64,000 nt of DNA from Sulfitobacter brevis (GCF_900112755.1 NZ_FOMW01000001.1:62001-126000), one strand, 5' to 3'; shown: positions 17,203 through 25,192, counted from the first letter of the stretch. Numbers and translations: made by a program. The notes: a model not told the origin generated them from the letters alone.

Positions 17203-17237
17203 GCGGTTTGGGCAGGATAACAACAGCCCAAACCCGC
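17203..17237. terminator. Terminator between convergent genes
   Basis: Inverted repeat GCGGTTTGGGC / GCCCAAACCCGC with one bulged base and a 12-base loop, between the tad-like operon and the convergent gene at 17241. The plus side continues AGTTTACTTT. It plausibly ends transcription from the plus strand. Confidence 0.6.
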
Positions 17238-17240
17238 AGT

Positions 17241-17771
17241 TTACTTTAGACGGTTGGCATCGATTTCTGTTTCAGGTTGAGGCTCAGGCTGATCGCGCTG
17301 GGCCACCAATGCGGCCAGAATTTCGCTCATGAATTTAGTCTGGCTGCCCGGTGTCATGCCGCCAATCCCGATCCGCCGCCCCATGCGCCACCACAGGCCC
17401 GGCCGCCAGACCCGCCCTGCTCCGCTGCGGGTCTTGAGCAGAAAACCGTTTGAGGGTTTGAAGGCGAAAAACCCGCGGTCCATCGATTCAATATCTGCTA
17501 CCTGCGCCAGCACCGTGCCATCGCTGTCGCGCAACTCTGTTTCGGTAAGCTCAACCTGACCAGCGGTGGCACGGCGCATCGCATTTGCCATCCACAAGGC
17601 ACCAAGGCCCACAACAATCAGAAATATCTGCCAGACCAGCTCCGGCGGGCGCGCAAGTGCGATATAGATCAGCATCACGCCCAAGCCCCCGAGGGCTGCC
17701 AGCCCGATCAGACGGCGCCCCGCGGAGGCACGTACAACGGCCAGAACTTCGGTATCGGTGGCTGGTGTCAT
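17241..17771 (-). CDS. Inner-membrane protein, unknown function
   Basis: 176 residues with two membrane helices close together (residues about 20-38 and 47-65), then a cytosolic domain with VELTETELRDSDGTVLAQVAD, which resembles a small PH-like beta domain. The C-terminus is acidic. No catalytic motif is visible. It lies 69 bases after the periplasmic metal-sensor-like gene on the same strand, and might be the last gene of the ECF sigma operon. Confidence 0.75.
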   Translation of the reverse strand: MTPATDTEVLAVVRASAGRRLIGLAALGGLGVMLIYIALARPPELVWQIFLIVVGLGALWMANAMRRATAGQVELTETELRDSDGTVLAQVADIESMDRGFFAFKPSNGFLLKTRSGAGRVWRPGLWWRMGRRIGIGGMTPGSQTKFMSEILAALVAQRDQPEPQPETEIDANRLK

Positions 17772-17840
17772 TGCGCGTTCCCTGCAGGTTTGGCCTTTGC
17801 CTACCCTGCCGCACCCCTCAGAGCAAGCGCTGGGCGTGGC

Positions 17841-18347
17841 TCAGTTCTTGCGCTTGTCGTCGCGATGCTTCGGGCCGCGCTGCAACTCCTGCTCCAACGC
17901 ATCGGCATAGGCGCGGCGTGCGGTGCTATCCATACGGGTAACCTCGGCCAGCCATGCCGCCTGCGCGGTCTCTTGCACGGCCTCGACGGCGGTCTTTTGC
18001 GCTGCCAGTACTTGCCCGGCGCGGGCGGGATCAAACGGCTCGCTGCGCAGCGCCACCAGCATTTCAGTATAAAGCGCACGGCGCGCCTCGCGGGACAGGG
18101 CCTTGCTCTGCGGGCCGGACCGCAACGCCTTACCGATGGCGCGCCGCCCGTCTTCGGGCATCGACTGCACATAGGGCGTTGCATAGTCGCGCACCCCCGG
18201 CACATGCCGCCCGCCCGGTCCCATCATATCTGCATGACGGTAAGCCGCCCCCGCGAACAGGCCCGCGACCAGCAGGTTTACCGCCAGCGAGACGCCTAGA
18301 ACATACGGCAAGGCCCGCCGTGTGCGCGTCGTGTGTTGTTCCTGCAT
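17841..18347 (-). CDS. Periplasmic heavy-metal sensor-like (CpxP/CnrX-type) protein
   Basis: 168 residues. One N-terminal membrane anchor (YVLGVSLAVNLLVAGLFAGAA) is followed by a helical, charged periplasmic domain (SREARRALYTEMLVALRSEPFDPARA) typical of the metal-resistance/CpxP-Spy group. Such proteins sense metal or misfolded protein and can gate an ECF sigma factor. The ATG at 18347 has GAGG nine bases upstream. It starts four bases after the stop of the putative anti-sigma gene, so sigma, anti-sigma and sensor form one operon. Which signal it senses cannot be told from sequence. Confidence 0.75.
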   Translation of the reverse strand: MQEQHTTRTRRALPYVLGVSLAVNLLVAGLFAGAAYRHADMMGPGGRHVPGVRDYATPYVQSMPEDGRRAIGKALRSGPQSKALSREARRALYTEMLVALRSEPFDPARAGQVLAAQKTAVEAVQETAQAAWLAEVTRMDSTARRAYADALEQELQRGPKHRDDKRKN

Positions 18348-18351
18348 CGTG

Positions 18352-18705
18352 TTATCCCTCGTCCTGATCCCAGCCGAAACCGGCCAGATCCGTGGCCTCG
18401 TAGGCCGTGTCGCTTTGTTGCACCAATAACTGCCCCGCCAGATCGGGCAGCCCGTCGGGGGGTGCCACACCCAGCCAGAATCCCAGACAGGAGGCGGTAA
18501 TCAGCCCGCTCACCGCAGGACCACCGCCGAGCTTGTGCAGCAGCGCGCGAAGACGATCCACGAACCCCAAGGGCTGCGCTTGCGCCGCAGTGGCATCTGC
18601 CATAATCCGCGCCATCAAAGCCTCTGACGGCCGGGGCGGATGGGCACGCGCTTGCTCAAACAGCGCCTCAAGCCCGTTATCGCTATCCATGTTGTTCATC
18701 ATCAT
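18352..18705 (-). CDS. Putative anti-sigma factor
   Basis: 117 residues. The cytosolic N-terminal part (LEALFEQARAHPPRPSEALM) precedes one membrane helix near residue 68 (VSGLITASCLGFWLGVA) and a short acidic extracytoplasmic tail. The layout fits a small anti-sigma factor, and the gene overlaps the 3' end of the ECF sigma gene, the usual place for one. There is no zinc-binding HxxxCxxC motif, so it is not a ZAS-type anti-sigma. Several in-frame ATGs crowd the start; 18705 is the longest. Confidence 0.6.
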   Translation of the reverse strand: MMMNNMDSDNGLEALFEQARAHPPRPSEALMARIMADATAAQAQPLGFVDRLRALLHKLGGGPAVSGLITASCLGFWLGVAPPDGLPDLAGQLLVQQSDTAYEATDLAGFGWDQDEG

Positions 18706-19282
18706 ACCCCAATGCTTCGCGTTTTCCTGCCAGTGCGGCGCTCAGCGCGCGTTTTCCCCGTGCCGTCAGGCTTTCTACCGCTTCCACTCCGACCTCCAGA
18801 ATGACGGCGATTTCCGGATTGGCCAAGCCGTCAATATGGCGCAAAACCACCGCTTGCCGTTGCCGGTCCGGCAGGCTGTCGAGGGCGGCCTGCAAGGCGT
18901 CCATCCGTGCGGTATCCTGCAGACGCTGGTGCGCGGAAAGTGCCGGATCGGCCGGTTCGGCCACCTCGTCCAGCGGCGTCGAGACCCGCTTGCGCAGCCG
19001 GTCGGTACATAGGTTTGCCACCACACGGTAAAGCCATGTCGTTACCTTGGCCTCGCCGCTGCGCCATTCCGGCGCGATCCGCCACAACCGCAAAAGCGCT
19101 TCTTGGGTCACATCCTCGGCCTCCGCCGCGTCGCCCAAAACCCGCTGGGCATGGCCGAACAGTCGCGGGGTTAAGCGCACAGCCAAGAGCCGCGCTGCAG
19201 CAGGATCCCCCGCCGCATACCGCTGCAACAATGCAGCTTCCGCATCTGCGGTCTGATCCTCGGTTTCGATCTGCATCACCAT
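18683..19282 (-). CDS. ECF-type RNA polymerase sigma factor
   Basis: About 199 residues. Sigma region 2 shows AEDVTQEALLRLWRIAPEW and TTWLYRVVANLCTDRLRKR. Region 4 shows SLPDRQRQAVVLRHIDGLANPEIA with a helix-turn-helix. There is no region 1 or 3, as expected for extracytoplasmic-function sigma factors. I start at the ATG at 19282 (MVMQIETED); another at 19276 is equally possible and neither has a strong ribosome site. Its end overlaps the putative anti-sigma gene by 23 bases. Upstream lie a 27-bp tandem repeat and the EF-hand gene on the same strand. Confidence 0.92.
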   Translation of the reverse strand: MVMQIETEDQTADAEAALLQRYAAGDPAAARLLAVRLTPRLFGHAQRVLGDAAEAEDVTQEALLRLWRIAPEWRSGEAKVTTWLYRVVANLCTDRLRKRVSTPLDEVAEPADPALSAHQRLQDTARMDALQAALDSLPDRQRQAVVLRHIDGLANPEIAVILEVGVEAVESLTARGKRALSAALAGKREALGYDDEQHG

Positions 19283-19315
19283 CAATGGCCAAGTGTGCCG
19301 GATGCACACATTCAG

Positions 19316-19396
19316 GTAAGTGCGCTGGACGCGCAACTTTTGTTAAGTGCGCCGGACGCGCAACTTTTGTTAAGTGCGCCGGACGCGCAACACAAG
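19316..19396. repeat. Three-unit 27-bp tandem repeat with hairpin
   Basis: Three near-identical 27-bp units at 19316-19342, 19343-19369 and 19370-19396, each of the form (T/G)TAAGTGCGC(C/T)GGACGC plus GCAACTTTTG; the third diverges at its end. The third unit and following bases also form a perfect 11-bp hairpin (19378-19388 with 19396-19406), placed 8 bases past the EF-hand gene stop. The array fills the gap between the EF-hand gene and the ECF sigma gene. Confidence 0.9.
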
Positions 19397-19413
19397 CGCG
19401 TCCGGCTTCTGGC

Positions 19414-20124
19414 CTACTTCTTGGCGGGCTTGCCATGGCCACGCTTGCCGCCCTCATGGGCTTTGGCAAACTCTTCGGCGCTCAGCGAGCCGTTCTTGTC
19501 GGTGTCCAACCGCTCGAGCATTTTTGCCGGATCATGGCGGGCCTGCATCTCGTCCATGGACAGCTTGCCATCCTTGTCCGCATCCATGCGCTCCATCATC
19601 TTGCCCATCATTTTACCATGACGGTCGCCCTTATTGCCTTTGCCATCACGGCCATTGGCATCATCGCCTTTGCCTTCATGGTTTTTGCCTTCATGGTCTT
19701 TGCCCATGTGACCCATGCCCATGTGGCCTTTACCCATGCGGCCTTTGCCCATGTGCTCTTTGGCCATCGCGGTCAGCTCGTCACTGTTGAGGCTGCCGTC
19801 TTTGTCAGCGTCAAACTGCTCCAACATCATGGCAGCACGCTCTGGCGCGGCCTCAGCCATCTTATCGCTGCGCATCTGCGCACGCGCCTCGCCTGCGGCC
19901 TTCATCTCTTCCGCATCGAGAAAGCCGTCACCGTTGGTGTCGACCTTGGCGAACCGTGCCTGCGCGTGGGCCTGCATCTCGTCGGGCGTCAGCTGACCGT
20001 CATTATTGGTGTCGATTTCGCTGAACTGCGCGGCAGGGTCTGCGACCTTGGCAGACGCAGCACCACCGCCCAATGCGATCAACGCGGTCAGGGCAGCCAT
20101 TGTCATATTTGCTCGAGGTGTCAT
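19414..20124 (-). CDS. Secreted multi-EF-hand protein with Met/His/Gly/Lys-rich linker
   Basis: 236 residues. A signal peptide (MTMAALTALIALGGGAASA) precedes five EF-hand loops: DTNNDGQLTPDE, DTNGDGFLDAEE, DADKDGSLNSDE, DADKDGKLSMDE and DTDKNGSLSAEE. Between loops three and four is a low-complexity stretch of about 45 residues rich in Met, His, Gly and Lys (GKGHMGMGHMGKDHEGK), which could bind soft metals such as copper. The ATG at 20124 has AAGGAG at good spacing. It is an exported calcium-binding, possibly metal-buffering protein. It lies immediately upstream of the ECF sigma gene on the same strand. Confidence 0.88.
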   Translation of the reverse strand: MTPRANMTMAALTALIALGGGAASAKVADPAAQFSEIDTNNDGQLTPDEMQAHAQARFAKVDTNGDGFLDAEEMKAAGEARAQMRSDKMAEAAPERAAMMLEQFDADKDGSLNSDELTAMAKEHMGKGRMGKGHMGMGHMGKDHEGKNHEGKGDDANGRDGKGNKGDRHGKMMGKMMERMDADKDGKLSMDEMQARHDPAKMLERLDTDKNGSLSAEEFAKAHEGGKRGHGKPAKK

Positions 20125-20212
20125 TAGGTGTCTCCTTGGTTTTTTATCGAAGGCGGTCTCGTTTTGCCGCTTCGTACTAGGTCAAACGCATGCTAGCCGG
20201 CATTCCGTCGGA

Positions 20213-20227
20213 TTTTCTTTAAGAAAA
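20213..20227. promoter_or_regulatory. AT-rich perfect palindrome in divergent promoter region
   Basis: TTTTCTT, one base, AAGAAAA in the 214-base gap between the divergently transcribed EF-hand gene and the DUF983 gene. A 7-bp perfect symmetric site in a promoter region is a plausible operator for an unknown regulator. Confidence 0.4.
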
Positions 20228-20338
20228 GTTTTTTCCACCCTACCGCGAAGTGTTTGCGACAACGCGCCGCAAGGGCGTGCCCTTTCCTTTTGGCCGGACA
20301 ACCGCCATCTAGGTCCCATGCCCAAGGAGCCGTGTCCC

Positions 20339-20746
20339 ATGTCCCATACCGATCAGCATCTCGATACCGCCGACGGAGTATCCGACCGCCCGCACTGGCC
20401 CGCCATGCGCCGTGGCTGGAGCGGCAAGTGCCCCAACTGCGGCTCTGGCCCCTTGTTGAAAAGCTACCTCAAGGTCAATCACGATTGCACCGTCTGTCGG
20501 CAGGAGTTCTACCATCACCGCGCCGATGACGGCCCGGCCTATCTGACAATTCTGATCGTCGGGCATCTGATGGCGCCGCTGCTGCATATCGTTTTTGTGC
20601 AATGGCGTCCCGAGCCTCTGACACTGTTCAGCGTTTTTGCGGTTGGCTGCGTCGCGTTGTCCCTCTACCTTCTGCCCAGACTGAAGGGAGCCATGATCGG
20701 CTTTCAATGGGCGCGCGCGATGGGCGGTTTCGGCACGACGGGCTGA
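20339..20746 (+). CDS. DUF983 family zinc-ribbon membrane protein
   Basis: 135 residues. A zinc ribbon (CPNCGSGPLL, then CTVCRQEFYHHRADDGPAY) precedes two membrane helices (AYLTILIVGHLMAPLLHIVF and FSVFAVGCVALSLYLL). This is the DUF983/COG5349 architecture, widespread in alphaproteobacteria and of unknown function. The ATG at 20339 has AAGGAG nine bases upstream. An in-frame ATG seven codons upstream lacks such a site. It is followed 43 bases later by a NUDIX gene. Confidence 0.88.
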   Translation: MSHTDQHLDTADGVSDRPHWPAMRRGWSGKCPNCGSGPLLKSYLKVNHDCTVCRQEFYHHRADDGPAYLTILIVGHLMAPLLHIVFVQWRPEPLTLFSVFAVGCVALSLYLLPRLKGAMIGFQWARAMGGFGTTG

Positions 20747-20789
20747 TCCGCATCGGCCCGCGCCTTAGGGAATGGGGCAAAGGGCCAGT

Positions 20790-21485
20790 ATGACCATCGA
20801 CAAAAGCCAGATCCGCAACGCCGCAACCGTGATCGTGTTGCGCGACCGTCATAGCGATCCGCATATCCTGATGGGCCAGCGCGGTGCCAAGGCCGTATTC
20901 ATGCCCAACAAGTTTGTTTTCCCCGGCGGAGCCATTGATGTGGGTGATGCGGCGGTGCCGCTGGCCACGCCGCTGCCGCAGACCTGTGCCGACCGCCTTG
21001 CAGAAGATGCCGACCCCGCCCTCGCCCATGCGATCGCCGTGGGCGCGATCCGCGAGCTGTGGGAAGAAACCGGTCTGATCCTTGGCCAGCCGGGGCAGTG
21101 GGACACGCCGCCGCCCGCCGATTGGGAAACCTTCGCCGCCACCGGCCACTTGCCCCATGCCGCGCCGCTGCAATTTGTCTTTCGCGCCCTGACCCCTCCG
21201 GGCCGCCCGCGCCGCTTTGACGCGCGGTTCTTTTTGGTTGATGCGGACGATATCGCCACCGATCTCGACAATTTTGACGCCGCCTGCGACGAGCTTTCGC
21301 ACCTGCAATGGGTGCCGCTGGCCAAAGCGCGGTCCTTCGACATGCCGTTCATCACCGAAGTGGTCCTGGCCGAGGTGGAGGCCCGCGCCCGCGACACCAA
21401 TCCCCCCGCTTCTGTACCGTTCTTCAAAAATAACGATGAAGAAAGCCTGTTTTTGCGTCTGCGCGGGCACCGCATGGCCGACTAA
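20790..21485 (+). CDS. NUDIX hydrolase
   Basis: 231 residues. The NUDIX fold is marked by VFPGGAIDVGDAA and, after an insertion of about 40 residues, AIRELWEETGLILG. The REL-EE-G half of the Nudix box is intact, but the box is split by the insertion, as in NUDT19/CoA-diphosphatase-like members. It likely cleaves a nucleoside diphosphate linked to another moiety; substrate not predictable here. The start at MTIDKSQ has AAAGGG upstream. Confidence 0.88.
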   Translation: MTIDKSQIRNAATVIVLRDRHSDPHILMGQRGAKAVFMPNKFVFPGGAIDVGDAAVPLATPLPQTCADRLAEDADPALAHAIAVGAIRELWEETGLILGQPGQWDTPPPADWETFAATGHLPHAAPLQFVFRALTPPGRPRRFDARFFLVDADDIATDLDNFDAACDELSHLQWVPLAKARSFDMPFITEVVLAEVEARARDTNPPASVPFFKNNDEESLFLRLRGHRMAD

Positions 21486-21687
21486 ACGGTCCTAACTTTC
21501 CCAGTACAAATTTCGCCTGATTTTTGGTATGCTGCGCGACGTCTGAACCTTTGACCCTTTGAGACCGGTGGCAACTGCACAACCTAAACCAAGCAGCCCC
21601 ACCTGTCTTCGGTACGTGTGTTGACCAGTGCAGAGCTGTTGGCTCGTGGAAATTTCCGCATCATCGCGGAACAACGAGGGGCACATC

Positions 21688-22083
21688 ATGAAATCTATAC
21701 CAACACTATTTTTTGCCACTGCCGTTCTCGCGGCGATCTGCGGCATGATCTGGGGTATCCAGATGGCCGCGACGGGTGATCACTTGCTGTCACCGGCGCA
21801 TGGTCACCTCAACCTGATCGGTTTTGTCGTGATGGCCGTATCGGGCACCTATTACGCGCTCACTCCTGCGGCGGCGGCCTCAAGGTTGGCGCGCACCCAT
21901 TACATCCTTCTGGTGATCACAGTCTTGCTGCTCGCGCCCGGCATCGCACTGGCAATTACCGGGCGGACCGAGGCACTGGCCCTGATCGGTTCGCTCTTCG
22001 CGCTCGGCTCGATGCTGTTGTTTGGCTATATCGTGTTGAAGTTCGGGGTAGGCAGCGCCCCCTTTAACCAAGCGCGCAGCTAA
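21688..22083 (+). CDS. Small four-helix membrane protein
   Basis: 131 residues, about four membrane helices, starting MKSIPTLFFATAVLAAICGM after GAGGGG. A motif near residue 37, SPAHGHLNLIGFVVMAVSGTYYAL, resembles the His-containing helix of heme-copper oxidase-like proteins such as CcoN/NorB relatives, but the protein is far too short to be a full oxidase subunit. Such short proteins are often found in Rhodobacteraceae. Function unknown. The 202-base gap upstream contains no gene I can support. Confidence 0.78.
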   Translation: MKSIPTLFFATAVLAAICGMIWGIQMAATGDHLLSPAHGHLNLIGFVVMAVSGTYYALTPAAAASRLARTHYILLVITVLLLAPGIALAITGRTEALALIGSLFALGSMLLFGYIVLKFGVGSAPFNQARS

Positions 22084-22098
22084 CGGCCTAGGCCGGTG

Positions 22099-23028
22099 CT
22101 AGATCACCAACACCAACATCAGGATCGACCCCATCAGCACCGCCATCCCGCCCCATTCGCGCGGGCTGATCCGTTCGTGAAAAAACAAGGTCGTCGCGGC
22201 GATGCTGAGCAACAGTTCAACCTGCCCCAGCGCCTTGACATAGGCCGCATTCTGTAAAGTGAAGGCAATGAACCAGCACAGGCTGCCGCCCATTGACGTG
22301 AGCCCGATCCAGATCGCGACGCGCCGTGCCTGCCATACCGCGCGCATCTGCCCCGGTTCACGCAGGCGCAGCCAGACTACCATGATCGCGGTCTGCATTG
22401 TCACCACCGCAGCAAGCGTAACCAAGGCCCGCAAAACCGGCCCGTCGTCCAATACCGCCAGCGTCGCCCCGCGGTAGGTCACCGCCGAGATCGAGAATAA
22501 AAAGCCCGATGCGATGCCCAAGATCGCGGCGCGTTTGTTGATATGCCCCATCCGCCAGCCGCGGGCGTCTTCGCCGCCCGAGAGCAGCAATAATCCCACC
22601 ACGCCCAGACCGATCGCCACGAACCCCAGCGCTGAGACTCCTTCTCCCAAGACAATCCAGCCCATCATCACGGTCTGGATCACTTCAGTCTTTTTAAAGG
22701 TGATCCCCACCGCAAAGTTACGCTGCTTGAACAGCAGAACCACACATATCGTCGCCGCGATTTGCGCCGCCGCACCCGCCAGCCCATAAAGCCAAAAAGC
22801 AGGCATAACCGCTGGCAGTGGCCTGCCAGTTACGCCCAATGTCGCCGCCAGCAGCAGCAAAATGAACGGTATAGAATAGAAAAACCGCGAGAACGTCGCA
22901 CCGCCCGCCGACAGCGTTGCCCTGGCCAGATGTTTTTGTAGCATGAACCGCAGGGTCTGAAAGATCGCAGCCGCGATTGTGACCATGATCCACAGGTCAG
23001 GCAGTCGTTGGGTAAGGGACAATTCCAT
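22099..23028 (-). CDS. DMT-family (EamA) transporter
   Basis: 309 residues with about ten membrane helices in two halves, the EamA/DMT layout. FAVGITFKKTEVIQTVMMGW and the second-half VELLLSIAATTLFFHERIS are typical. The substrate is unknown; family members export metabolites such as amino acids. It is convergent with the four-helix protein gene, separated by 15 bases, and lies 14 bases downstream of the desaturase on the same strand. Confidence 0.87.
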   Translation of the reverse strand: MELSLTQRLPDLWIMVTIAAAIFQTLRFMLQKHLARATLSAGGATFSRFFYSIPFILLLLAATLGVTGRPLPAVMPAFWLYGLAGAAAQIAATICVVLLFKQRNFAVGITFKKTEVIQTVMMGWIVLGEGVSALGFVAIGLGVVGLLLLSGGEDARGWRMGHINKRAAILGIASGFLFSISAVTYRGATLAVLDDGPVLRALVTLAAVVTMQTAIMVVWLRLREPGQMRAVWQARRVAIWIGLTSMGGSLCWFIAFTLQNAAYVKALGQVELLLSIAATTLFFHERISPREWGGMAVLMGSILMLVLVI

Positions 23029-23042
23029 CCCCCGCTATAGGC

Positions 23043-23996
23043 TCATTCCGGCTTGGGACGCCAGAGAGGATGCGCCACAGGGTCCTTGCGCCGCCACAAG
23101 AACTGCCGGAAAACCTCGGCGTAAGACGGGTAGAAATAGCCTTTGTTGCGCCGCAGATAGCGGGCTTTATGCGCGCGATACAGCGCAGGAAGACGGTACC
23201 ACGACACCCCCGGATGCATGTGATGCACCACATGCAAATTGTTGTTGAGAAACAGTAACGCCAGCGGACCGCGATCCTCGATGATCACCGTCCGTGCCAC
23301 CGCGCGCTCATGGGCTTGATGCTCCAGAAACGTGCGAATTTTCAGCACTGATAGCGCTCCATAGCAAGCCAGAACATACAGCCAGAGCGGCATGTTCGAC
23401 AGGCTCACCAGCCACAGCACCAGCACCGCGCCCGGCAGATGCAGCGCCCATTCCCGCGCAACCCGTCCGTCGCCTTGCCGCATTCGTTTCGCATCCGCCG
23501 CCCAAAACCCCACCATCCCCAGCGCAGGGCCCACCACCATCCGCCCGAGCAGCGTGTTGTTGAAAGACATGAGACTGCACAACCAATTCGGCAGCCGCGC
23601 CCAGACTGCCGGATCGATATAATTGGTCTCGGGGTCCTCATAGGGATCGGTGAGCTTGGGATCGTCGTGATGCGCCAGATGCGTGGTCCGAAACCGCAGG
23701 TAGGGTACAAACAACCCCGGCTGGATAAGCCCGAGCAGGGTCGCAGCGCGATCAGAGCGGAACGGATGCCCATGCAACATCTCATGGCTTAACGAGGAAT
23801 GTAGGGTCAACGCGACCACCAGCCCCAAAAACGACACAACTCCCCACTGGGTAGGCAGCATCAACATCTTCCCCCAAAGCGCCGCACAGCCGATAAACAA
23901 TGCCAGCGTCGGCCAGTCCCAGCGGATCACCGTCCCCCACAGTCGCACGATACTGACAGGAAAGAGGGTCCTGCGTCGCAATTCTGTACCGGACAT
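23043..23996 (-). CDS. Fatty acid desaturase family protein
   Basis: 317 residues. Three histidine clusters that bind the di-iron centre are visible: HEMLHGH (near residue 70), HLAHHD (near 105) and NNNLHVVHHMHP (near 250). Four or so membrane helices flank them. Likely acts on membrane-lipid or beta-carotenoid-like substrates; the substrate is not determined by sequence alone. The divergent XRE-type regulator gene lies 109 bases away and is a candidate regulator. Confidence 0.9.
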   Translation of the reverse strand: MSGTELRRRTLFPVSIVRLWGTVIRWDWPTLALFIGCAALWGKMLMLPTQWGVVSFLGLVVALTLHSSLSHEMLHGHPFRSDRAATLLGLIQPGLFVPYLRFRTTHLAHHDDPKLTDPYEDPETNYIDPAVWARLPNWLCSLMSFNNTLLGRMVVGPALGMVGFWAADAKRMRQGDGRVAREWALHLPGAVLVLWLVSLSNMPLWLYVLACYGALSVLKIRTFLEHQAHERAVARTVIIEDRGPLALLFLNNNLHVVHHMHPGVSWYRLPALYRAHKARYLRRNKGYFYPSYAEVFRQFLWRRKDPVAHPLWRPKPE

Positions 23997-24087
23997 CCGA
24001 GCCTTTCTTCATTCTGTGAATAAAAATAAGGGTGTGCGCTTATCGCTCGCGGGACAATCTCGATAACAGTTAACAAACACATCATTA

Positions 24088-24103
24088 GGTGATAAAAATC
24101 ACC
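24088..24103. promoter_or_regulatory. Inverted repeat overlapping the XRE regulator start
   Basis: GGTGAT, AAAA, ATCACC: a perfect 6-bp inverted repeat ending two bases before the ATG at 24106. Placed to block ribosome and polymerase access, it is a good candidate autoregulatory operator of the regulator. The half-sites (GGTGAT/ATCACC) also occur, in inverted order, in the palindrome upstream of rpoD. Confidence 0.5.
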
Positions 24104-24105
24104 AT

Positions 24106-24966
24106 ATGAGCAAATCAGTCACCAAACTTACCCGCGCCGCGCAATTCCGCATCCGCTTCGCGGCGGCAATTGCCAAGTCTGGTCTCACCCAAAGCGCCCT
24201 CGCCCGCCGCATCGGGATCGATCGCTCTACGCTATCACAGACCTTAGGGGATGAGGGCGCGCGCCTGCCGTCAGCTCATGTGGTCGGGGCCGCCGCCGCC
24301 GTACTTGGCGTATCAAGCGACTGGCTGCTCGGCCTCTCGGACCGCCCCGAATCCGCCGCCGACCTGCTTTCAAACAGTTTCGAGATTTCGCATGCGCCGC
24401 GCGCCATGATCGACGAGCAAATCTATGAATGGCACCGCGAATCAGCTGGCTATAAAATCCGTCACGTTCCCGCCACCCTGCCCGACATGTTGAAAACCGA
24501 TGCCATGCTGGAGTGGGAATACGGCCCCCATCTTGGCCGCACCACCCAGCAGGCCATTAATGCATCGCGGGATCGGCTAAACTGGATGCGAGAGGCGCAA
24601 TCGGAGTATGAAATCGCGCTGCCGCTCTATGAGTTGGAAAGCTTTGTGCGCGGCACTGGATACTACGCAGGATTGCCCGTGACCACGCGGCTCGCGCAGG
24701 CCGACCAACTCTCCGCTCTCAGCCGCAGCCTCTATCCGCGCCTGCGCATCTACCAGTTCGACGCGCGCAAACTCTACTCCGCGCCCGTCACCATCTTTGG
24801 TCCGTTGCTGGCAGTGATCTATACCGGCGGCCATTATATGGCATTCCGCGACCGTCAGCGCATCGATACCTTCACCCGCGATTTTGATCTGCTGATCCGC
24901 GAAGCCCGCCATACCGCCCGTGATTTTCCCGACGTCCTCAGCGACATGCGCGCCTTGATCCGCTAA
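24106..24966 (+). CDS. XRE-family transcriptional regulator with large C-terminal domain
   Basis: 286 residues. An N-terminal HTH (residues about 20-70: LTQSALARRIGIDRSTLSQTL) is followed by a large domain of about 200 residues with no recognised ligand motif (LPDMLKTDAMLEWEYGPHLG; ELESFVRGTGYYAGL). It is divergently transcribed from the desaturase, and has a palindrome right at its start, suggesting autoregulation. Possible role: controlling membrane-lipid desaturation; this rests on gene position only. Confidence 0.85.
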   Translation: MSKSVTKLTRAAQFRIRFAAAIAKSGLTQSALARRIGIDRSTLSQTLGDEGARLPSAHVVGAAAAVLGVSSDWLLGLSDRPESAADLLSNSFEISHAPRAMIDEQIYEWHRESAGYKIRHVPATLPDMLKTDAMLEWEYGPHLGRTTQQAINASRDRLNWMREAQSEYEIALPLYELESFVRGTGYYAGLPVTTRLAQADQLSALSRSLYPRLRIYQFDARKLYSAPVTIFGPLLAVIYTGGHYMAFRDRQRIDTFTRDFDLLIREARHTARDFPDVLSDMRALIR

Positions 24967-25192
24967 CCTTCCCTCTGGTCCGGAGCCGCCCTTGCTTGAG
25001 ATGAGGCAGACAGGGCGGCGACGGCGGCCAAGGAAAATCCACGCGGGGCCCCGCTTGCGGGGATACGTTGATTATCCTTGGGGAAGCCGCCGCCGTTCTG
25101 TCAGACCAGATCAAGAAAGGGTGGCGCCGGACCTTCTGGGACGGTGAGACCCGCAGCGCCTCCCCACCAAACAGCGCATTGACCTGTTACCG
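24967..25192. repeat. Intergenic region with a 94-base imperfect hairpin
   Basis: 25009-25102 is a long imperfect inverted repeat. One arm begins GACAGGGCGGCGACGGCGGC and the other, reversed, begins GACAGAACGGCGGCGGC; both continue into CCAAGGA-x-AATC. A GC-rich inner hairpin (GCGGGG-CCCCGC) sits in the loop. It may be a remnant of a small mobile element or a structured RNA. A short open frame of Gln, Lys, Arg and Trp-rich residues follows to a TAA at about 25196, too short to call. Confidence 0.6.

Noticed and set aside
19316..19396. Tandem 27-bp units considered as a CRISPR array
   Set aside because: Units are directly adjacent with no spacers, and no cas gene is near.
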